Of a stretch of DNA of 64,000 nucleotides, positions 56,846-64,000 are shown one piece after another (the first letter of the stretch is position 1; each line of letters opens with the position of its first letter). Origin of the DNA: Triatoma infestans (lineage: Eukaryota; Arthropoda; Insecta; Hemiptera; Reduviidae). The notes beneath the pieces were generated by a model. That model saw only the letters and a program-made list of their open reading frames with translations, had not been told where the DNA came from and made no database searches. The stretch is from assembly GCA_011037195.1 (NCBI GenBank), contig JAAEAF010000613.1, positions 62,001-126,000 of the forward strand, written 5' to 3'. The position numbers and the translations under genes were made by a program.

Positions 56846-56999
56846 TTAATCTACAATAAGATTAGGTTTGAAATCCTTCAATAAAGTTATCTACCACATT
56901 GCTGAATAAATTTTTCATTGATAAAAGATTTTGCTATTTTTTGGAAAGCGGCTCTAATTTTTTTTTTTTTTTTAATTTCCTACAATATTATATAAATTT

Positions 57000-57450
57000 G
57001 TTTCTGTCACTTTATTTAAAAATTTCCTGGGCAAATTCATTTTAGGGGGTTTCGGTTCGCGGATGTTAAAATTTTCTCTCTAAATGCCCATTCAGAATAA
57101 TATACGATTCTAACACCTATTTGTTACCAAAATGCTGAGTTTGAAGAAAATCGATTGACCGGAATTGTGAATTTTGTTTTTTTTTTCCCCCACTTTCTTG
57201 CGATTGTCTGGATAAAGATTCCGAGGAATTTCATTAAACTTGGTATACTAATTACAAGTATTTTGAAATTTTAATCGAGAAAATTTAGTTTAGAGAGAAA
57301 TGACGGCTTCACTCCAAAGTGACGTTATATTATAATTCAGGTTGTTTTATCTATAAATATTGACGTCACTAAACATTTAGTAAAAATTCCATATTTGAAG
57401 CAAATTTGTCAGGTTAGAGAAAGTCAAAGAGGAGTATTTCACTCCAGAAT
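57000..57450. repeat. family C-related sequence before E32
   Basis: GGAATTTCATTAAACTTGGT and GAAGAAAATCGATTGACCGG resemble phrases at 4.9 and 18.3 kb. Confidence 0.45.
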
Positions 57451-57572
57451 TTGTTTTATTCCATCGAAACAAGTTAATGCATAAGTATTTTTTAATGTTT
57501 AATAATTTATTTGTATACTATAAAAACAATATATGACTGATTTTGTTTGTTTTGTTTCCTTTCTTTTTATAG

Positions 57573-57802
57573 AAATGATTGCAAGATTTTTTCCATCATC
57601 AGGGGATGTGAATTGGATAGGTGATAATTGTCCAAAATGTGGCAAGTTCTATTCTGTAAAAAAAAGTTTTGATAAACATGTTAGATTTGATTGTGGCATG
57701 AAACGATATATTTGTACTGAATGCCCTTATGCCACTACACGTCTAAGTAATCTTAAGAGTCATATGTTAGCAAGGCATGATATTTTATATAAAAAGTTAT
57801 AA
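57573..57802 (+). CDS. lola: lola-type terminal zinc-finger exon E32 (divergent class)
   Basis: Encodes 76 residues after TTCTTTTTATAG; AA completes Glu. A 19-residue lead-in (EMIARFFPSSGDVNWIGDN) comes before finger 1, C20-x2-C23-x12-H36-x4-C41. The linker is GMKRYI, one residue shorter than the GKEPQFQ type, as in E29. Finger 2 is C48-x2-C51-x12-H64-x4-H69 (CTECPYATTRLSNLKS). The tail is DILYKKL. The stop is TAA at 57800-57802 and AATAAA is at 57907-57912. The ATG at the first full codon is coincidental. Confidence 0.86.
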
Positions 57803-59106
57803 TTTATTATTGGCAATGACACATATCTTGGTTTAGATAATGTTTTTTATTTTTCCTGCAAAAAACCTAATCATGCACAAATGTTGAAATCATTTTTGTA
57901 TATAAAAATAAATATTATAATTATGTATGTGAACTAATTCCTTAATTCCCTAATTTTTACTAAAAACATGAATAATTCAGACAATGCATAAACTTCAAAG
58001 TATATTGTCTTAATTTATGCTACAATTTTGTTATCTTGTTACCATAATAAGTTGTTTCAATACCAGATACTTTCTGTTATTGACAGTAAGTGCATTAAAC
58101 TTAGGAAATTTTGATAGCAATAGAATTAGGTCTCTAGAAGAATTGAAACTAAATTTGGTGAATATTTTGTTTTATTATATCTGCTGTTTAAATAATATAC
58201 AATTAGTTTGTTCAAATAATGTACTGCAGGCTCTAAAACATATAGAAAAGAAATGGCACTTTATCTATTTATCTGCACTTTCAAGTTCCGGAAGAGAAAA
58301 AAAGGCAATGCCCCTATAACCAGTGCCGGCCGACGTAGACATTTTTTTGGTAGGGGATTAAAAATTTTTCGGAGGGAGAATAAATTTTTTTTTAAATTAT
58401 GAAATGATTGAATATATATGAATAATTACTCAATTACAGTTTTTCTTAGCGCGCTCTCATGAGATAAATATGAAATAAATAAGATGTTACAAGTAGTTGT
58501 AGATTACCTCGAAGTGTTTTCATTTCCCGGTCTGGCCTTGGATTTTATTTGAATATTAATATAAGAAATTTATAGTAAAGTTTGTTTGCTATATCCACTT
58601 CCATCTACATCATTAAACGGTAGTTAGGCAGTGTTCTTCAGAAATAGTAGGCAGTTAATTGTAAATAAGTGAATATTTTATGGTTTTATTGATGAAGAAA
58701 GATACTTCATATCTGATTTTGTATTTGCCAAAGTTTCATAGGGCTATATCTCCATGATCCATCCCCCTGTCCACTATGTCTGCCGCACACTATAAGTTTT
58801 ATGTACATACTCATTCTCTAGACTTATAACTGTGATGAAAAATCTGAGTACTCTGAACAAGTGGGTGCAATTTTCGCGAAACCTGAGCTTACTATCCATC
58901 CCTCCTTCTCCAGTCCAGTGAATGTACTAATGTCTACTTCAGTTTGTCTTTATAATTGATGCAATAACATATTAAAACTTAAGACTGAATAAAGTAAGTA
59001 TTTTATATAATATATAGATATTACATATACATATGTATGTATTGTTCTCAGAAAATTTGTTATTCACTACTTTCTTAATTTCTCTCTTGCCTTTTTATTA
59101 TTACAG
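57803..59106. other. E32-E33 interval
   Basis: A possible transposon end CAGTGCCGGCCGACGTAGAC at 58321; I could not find its partner. An open reading at 58017 has no domain. Confidence 0.5.
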
Positions 59107-59330
59107 ATTCCATTTATAGTCATGAATCATCGAAGAACTACACTTGCAACATATGTCACCGCTCTTACAAATGGCAAACTAGTTTGAGGAATCATAAACG
59201 TCTGGAATGCGGCAAAGACCCACAATTCTCCTGTCCTTATTGTCCCTATAAGTCTAAACATAAAGGCAATTTGAAGAAACATATCGTTTTAGTACATAAA
59301 GCAGATATCTTAAGTAGCGATGTTATTTAA
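59107..59330 (+). CDS. lola: lola-type terminal zinc-finger exon E33
   Basis: Encodes 74 residues after TTATTATTACAG, read directly from the bases. A 13-residue lead-in (DSIYSHESSKNYT) precedes finger 1, C14-x2-C17-x12-H30-x4-C35, with a Trp in the loop (HRSYKWQTSLRN). The linker is GKDPQFS and finger 2 is C43-x2-C46-x12-H59-x4-H64 (PYKSKHKGNLKK). The tail is KADILSSDVI. The stop is TAA at 59328-59330. No canonical AATAAA was seen nearby. The lead-in length is shared with E34. Confidence 0.86.
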
Positions 59331-59739
59331 ATTTAACACCCTATTAAACGCCAAATGTTTTGTGATTCGGTTAAACCTATATTCATAGGGGAAAAATTAA
59401 ATTTTTATCGTAATAACTTGGTTGTTTTTATGTATATAAACTTATTTTTCTTTCAAAAAATATTAGTAACAGTAGTATTCCGCGAGAGGGTAGGGTAAAA
59501 AGGCTTTCAGTTTTGCTTTTACTCTCCCACAAGCTGAAACTGTCTGTCAAGCTCTTCATTTTTGGCATAAGCAGCCGTTGTGCTGTCTTCTTTTTTGACT
59601 ATCTATAAATATTTTTTTCTAGCATTATATGTTGCTCTTTTTTAGCAAACATTTTGACGGACAAAATCCGTTTTTAATAATATCCATTTTTGATAAGATG
59701 AAAAAATGCCATAAAAGTCGTATGTAATACTTACAATCA

Positions 59740-59900
59740 CATCTGGGATTTATTCACCAGTAGCATGCTTATTTTAGTTACTTCTTCAGGGAATTTTACC
59801 CAGAAAAAAAAACCAGAAACATAATAATAAACGAAAAATGGGAAAAGTAATGATATCAAAAACATGATCAATTATTACTTTCCACTACGCATTTTATTTT
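59740..59900. repeat. repeat family E, copy 1
   Basis: CTTCAGGGAATTTTACCCAG, AAAATGGGAAAAGTAATGAT and CATGATCAATTATTACTTTC match the order found at 60.87-60.98 kb. Confidence 0.6.
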
Positions 59901-60329
59901 ATACTAACTTAACTTCAGAAAAGTTTTAAAATCAATGTTAATAATAAGATGATATCGGATAAAAACCCAGTTGATATCCAGCATATTCAACATAGCCAAT
60001 ACTCAACGATATTTTGAATGCTTGTCAGCCTGTAGGTCAGTACACCAATCCACTATATTAACTTTCCCCTTTCTACTATTTGTTTGGGTAGGATATCTCG
60101 TCAGAATATTCCGATTAGGCTTTACAGTATAGAAATATAAATTGTTCAAAGTGATAGCTTCTGATTGAGGTAAAAGTGCAATAGGAATCTTTCGAAATAC
60201 AAATACGACTATTCAATTACATTCATTACGGTTCTGGATATTGTTACAGTCTTTACAGAGTAAATGTTAATTGTCAATATTTTCGTTTAAGTTAATATAA
60301 AACGCATATTTTAAATAGAAATATTTACT

Positions 60330-60665
60330 TTTTCTTACTTCTAGTAAGAGGAAGTATTGCGATCGTACCAGATTTTCGAAGTTGAAACGTATCACTTTTA
60401 TTTGTAACATTTTTTGGAAGAGAATGATTTTGGTGTTAAGGGGGGGGGGTGTCTGTAACTTAGTTTAAATTTAATTTTGCTCAAGCTTCGTTGATTTTAA
60501 CATAGAGCGCTCCACATAAGTTTGCTCAGGTATACAAGTGAAATCCCCAGTACCGTTTTTATGGCCAGCTCGACTTGAAAGGTTGCAAGTTTAAAGAAAA
60601 TTTCTTGATTCAATTGTATTAATTGGAGTAAGGGAGATTGGAGTGTGAGTATTTCACACCAGATT
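60330..60665. repeat. repeat family C copy
   Basis: TACTTTTTCTTACTTCTAGT and GGAAGTATTGCGATCGTACC open the unit. A run of ten G lies at about 60440. Confidence 0.65.
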
Positions 60666-60839
60666 TTTAAAAAGCAAGGTTTTATTAATCTTGATCTAAT
60701 AAGTTTATTTAACCCTTAAAGATGGATTTGGTGAACTTGCCACACTAATAATTGAAAATAAACATACCTTTCGAACAGTTTATTAAAAAACTATGTTGGC
60801 TTCTTGGCTTGTTGCAACCTGGTAAAAAAATAAAAGAAG

Positions 60840-61075
60840 TATTTATTTCAAACCACTCCAACGTTTTGGCGAACATTGTTCATCTTCTACAGGGAATTCT
60901 ACCGAAAAAATAAGCATGAAGAAAAAAAATGGGAAAAATAATAATTGAAAAGTCATGTTCAATCTTTACTCTTCCCATTGTTTGTTAACGTTATTAATTT
61001 CTGTTTATTTTTCTGTGTAGAATTTCCTGTATAAGGCGAACCCTATTTGCCGAAATGTCGGAGTGTATCTGAAAA
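60840..61075. repeat. repeat family E, copy 2 (foldback)
   Basis: CACTCCAACGTTTTGGCGAA faces TTTGCCGAAATGTCGGAGTG at the right end; the middle carries GGGAATTCTACCGAAAAAAT and its rough complement. Confidence 0.7.
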
Positions 61076-61896
61076 AAATCTCAAAAAGTAAAAACAGTTT
61101 ATTTTTTTTAATTTATTTACAAATCATAATATGGGCTAGCTCACCAAGAGCTTTACACATAGAGATTAGAGGTAAAATATGTATTTTTTAATTATTTTGA
61201 CCCAATTGTAGCAGACCAAAAAGTATGAAATTTTTTAAAGTAATTTTGTTATATTTATCCAACCATAAATAGGCATTGTTTGTTGATCTGTATAATTTTT
61301 TTTGTATTCTTTAATTTGATTTAGTTATATTACATTGTAATTAATAAAATTCGTTTTTTAAACTAAAAGTCATGCATAAGTTTTATTTTTTCATAATTAT
61401 AATCGCTTATAATCCGAATTTTTAGGCAAAGTAAGGCCAAGTTGTTTTTTTTGTACACAAAGTTACTTCAAATGTTTCAGAAAGATTTTGAAATCTATGT
61501 TGAATTTTTTTGGAGTGCTACCACGCGGTAGTTCCTCCATTCGTTAAGGGATTTTTTTTTTTTCAGTATTATTATTATCTGTATTCAATGTCATCAGATT
61601 TGCTTGTGCACACTAGCGCGTTTTAAATGAATAAAAATAGAGAGAGAGATAAAATGTTGAATTTTAAAATCCTATGCAGGTATTTATTTTAATAACTTTG
61701 TACAGGCTAAAAAAATTATATAGGGCTCATTTATGTTTTGCGTTTTTTCCCATATTTCTGAATTTAAACTATTAGTCAGTAGAACAATAATTGTTAATGC
61801 ATCGTTTGACAATAAGATTTCTGATAAGGAGAACAATTAATAATCAAATGAATTGTATATAAACAAATGCTATAGCATGTATAATTATGTTTTCAG

Positions 61897-62126
61897 ATGT
61901 ATTCCAGTCAAAAATACTTATTAAGAAACACTTTTGCCACCAGTGTGGAAAATCATATGTACATCACCGAGGATTAAGAGCACATATTCGGTATGAATGC
62001 GGCAAAAAGCCACAGTTTTCCTGTCCATTTTGCCTATATGCCACAAAACTGAAAGGCGATCTTAAAAGACATTGTTTTCTAAGACATAAAGAATATGCGC
62101 ACACTTTTGGTTATTATTTTTTTTAA
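61897..62126 (+). CDS. lola: lola-type terminal zinc-finger exon E34
   Basis: Encodes 76 residues after TATGTTTTCAG. A basic lead-in (DVFQSKILIKKHF) precedes finger 1, C14-x2-C17-x12-H30-x4-C35 (GKSYVHHRGLRA). The linker is GKKPQFS and finger 2 is C43-x2-C46-x12-H59-x4-H64 (LYATKLKGDLKR). The tail KEYAHTFGYYFF is aromatic. The stop is TAA at 62124-62126, with AATAAA at 62145-62150. It is the last zinc-finger exon that I can find in the window. Confidence 0.87.
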
Positions 62127-63585
62127 TACCATTTAAATTTATTAAATAAATTGAATAAAAAAAATGAAAAATTTATTTTAATATTCGAGACGATATTTTT
62201 TATTGATAATGATGGACATTAGCTTTAATTCTATACTAATGTTTCTAATCTTGCATTGCCTCGTTTTTGAAATATTTTTTATTTTTGTTTTCTACTTGTA
62301 AAGAAAACTAAAAAAAAATTAAAATGACGTTTTTCTGTCTTGTTGAAGATGAAAATAAGACTAAATAATAAAGTTATGCAAGCTCTATTTGGCAATGGTG
62401 AAAAATCTTGCAGCTTTCTTTTACTACAACATTTATAATGAATTTCTTATTCCATGTTTCAATTTTCACCTAATTGTTGAATTATTCATTCTTAGATTAG
62501 TAACATTATTTACATTAATTTTTATTTCTTAATTTCTATAAATTTTAATCAGTAGTAAATGCCGAGGTTTTCTCAATAAGCGCATCCAAAGAATTCAATG
62601 AATTGATGTAAACACTTTAGATAAAAGCTGTTTAGGTATATATATATAAATTATTTTTCAAATAATATTATAAACTGGAATATTATAATGCCAAAGCCTA
62701 ATCATTACAACGCAAGCATTTCATTATTTTTTTTTGTTGTTCATTTTCTTCTTTTTTCCAAAAACAGTCCTGACATTTTTTAAATGCAGTTTGTTGAAAA
62801 TGAATCAAATTAATAATAAAACTGTGTTCAAATAGTCAGCAATATAAACCAATGTTTGCTTTAACATTAAGCGCATTAAAGTTTTTGGATAATCTCCACC
62901 AATTTGTCCATTTTTTTTGTCTGTATGATGTACAGGAATTTAGGCAACATTGTATATACAGTTAAATTTAGATAACTTTCAAAACAGAGTATGCAAGGAA
63001 TGAAATTTAAATGCAATTAAAAGTGTATTTTATTATTTTTATAAATAAATAGCTCTACAGTCTAAATTTTACTGTAAAATGATTTCTTTTTCTTTGGCAT
63101 ACATCCATAATTTTTATGTGACTCCTACACCTCCTCTAATTTTTCTGAGGTCAATGGAATCAATAGTGTTAGGCATAAAAAAATAGATCGAAGATATTTT
63201 TTGTATTTCAATATTAATATTCCAATTCCACTCATGTATTTCGTTTCTGTTTTTGATAACGTCTATAAACTCTTATTACAAACTTTTACTTTAAATATTG
63301 AGAGTACTTAACATCAATTTTTTGATGTACAGGTAGGTGAATAGCAAACATATTGTACTGTATGTACTCACAATAATACCAAATTAATTAATTCAAATAA
63401 AAATACAAGGCCGAGACCGGGAATCGAACGCAGTACCACAATATAATTTTCTTATATGAATACTTTATAGGTAACTGCTCAATTTATCTATTCTCTTAAG
63501 CAGAGCAGCATACACTTTTCATTTTCTGCATCTCTTAGTTTATTTAAAGTCAAGATATCTTCTGCCTTACTTTATTTTTATTCAG
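62127..63585. other. downstream of E34
   Basis: AT-rich; no zinc-finger exon. The doubtful finger-less exon pair begins at 63586. Confidence 0.55.
63405..63440 (-). other. tRNA B-box-like motif
   Basis: The complement reads GTTCGATTCCCGG, a tRNA-like B box, probably a SINE remnant. No complete cloverleaf is visible. Confidence 0.4.
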
Positions 63586-63653
63586 TGGCAAAAGAAAACT
63601 CCAGAGCTTCAAAATTCTTAGGCCAATCAATGGTGACTCGATTTAATATTAAG
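63586..63653 (+). CDS. candidate finger-less exon, first half (doubtful)
   Basis: A 68-base stretch lies between TTTATTTTTATTCAG and a consensus donor AAG-GTAAGT at 63654. Read in the phase used by the lola exons it is open for 22 codons (AKENSRASKFLGQSMVTRFN and two more); the two other frames hit stops. Joined to 63790 it would give a short tail without zinc fingers. Finger-less Lola isoforms exist in Drosophila, but nothing here matches one that I recognise. It could be chance or part of a neighbouring gene. Confidence 0.3.
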
Positions 63654-63789
63654 GTAAGTGGCTTTTGTTTTCATATCCAGATTCAAACAAATGTTTAAAA
63701 ACTTCAGTTACATTATAAATGCTTTTCATAATTTATTAAACAAAACTTTATTAATAGAACTTACACTAATTTAATCTTTATTATTTCAG

Positions 63790-63825
63790 ATTTTGTTCTT
63801 GAATCTCTGTTTTCACCAATTCTGA
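63790..63825 (+). CDS. candidate finger-less exon, last piece (doubtful)
   Basis: After TTTATTATTTCAG, the phase left by the donor at 63654 gives ILFLNLCFHQF then TGA at 63823-63825. The implied intron is 136 bases. Support is only splice consensus and compatible phase. Confidence 0.25.
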   Translation: MLFLNLCFHQF

Positions 63826-64000
63826 TACGTTGGTCAACAAGCCATGATGAAGTTTGGGTGTAAATGTTAAGAAATTTCTACACGGATGCACAAAAACTTA
63901 TAATGAAAATATGCTCTCTAAAGAAATGCCAGATTTTATGTATCTTGAATAGTAGTTTAGTTCTAATGTTTGTATAGATATATCATGTTTGTGTTCAGAG

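Larger units (their letters stand above)
59331..61896. other. E33-E34 interval
   Basis: Mostly repeat families C and E. Confidence 0.55.

Noticed and set aside
58321..58345. CAGTGCCGGCCGACGTAGAC as a hAT-like end
   Set aside because: No matching inverted end or target duplication was found within the next kilobase.

Overview
The window is about 70% A+T, intron-like eukaryotic DNA. It carries a long, single-orientation (+) array of small zinc-finger exons. I read 34 intact exons (labelled E1-E34 from left to right) and six decayed or partial copies (psi1-psi6), plus one doubtful relic. Each intact exon follows a 3' splice acceptor (AG), carries two leftover bases of a split codon (intron phase 1), encodes 58-82 residues with a paired zinc finger, and ends in its own stop codon. 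The pair is a C2HC finger followed by a C2H2 finger, joined by a linker of the GKEPQFQ type. This is the signature of the alternative 3' terminal exons of the insect BTB-zinc-finger gene longitudinals lacking (lola). In Drosophila a common 5' BTB region is joined by cis- and trans-splicing to one of many such exons, giving about 20 isoforms. No BTB domain, common exon or convincing transcription start lies in this window, so the 5' part of the gene must be upstream. The host is almost certainly an insect. The order is not decided by the sequence.

Layout. E1-E2 (0.4-3.3 kb) have the usual C-x2-C first finger. E3-E14 (6.0-21.5 kb) form a dense block in which every first finger is C-x-C, one residue shorter than normal. 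This block contains a duplicated cassette (E6-E10 against E11, psi1, E12, E13) and a very recent 0.6-kb tandem duplication (E9/E10). E15-E16 follow. From 28.9 to 33.5 kb a three-exon segment is duplicated: in the left copy two exons are dead (psi2, psi3) and one lives (E17), while in the right copy all three live (E18-E20). E21-E25 are regularly spaced. E26-E28 (43.3-48.4 kb) are followed by decayed copies psi4 and psi5. E29-E34 (52.7-62.1 kb) are the most divergent and carry longer N-terminal lead-ins. Past E34 there is a doubtful pair of small exons without fingers that would splice in the same phase.

Between exons the DNA is AT-rich and littered with repeats: a tRNA-derived SINE family (one full copy with a 12-bp target duplication), a second GC-richer tRNA-like SINE, a non-autonomous hAT element with a perfect 8-bp target duplication, a broken LINE reverse-transcriptase tail, and several foldback repeat families.

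How it would work together (inference from lola biology): one nuclear BTB transcription-factor scaffold is given different DNA-binding ends by choosing among mutually exclusive terminal exons. Identical splice phase makes them interchangeable. Segmental duplication followed by decay shows birth-and-death evolution of this exon repertoire.
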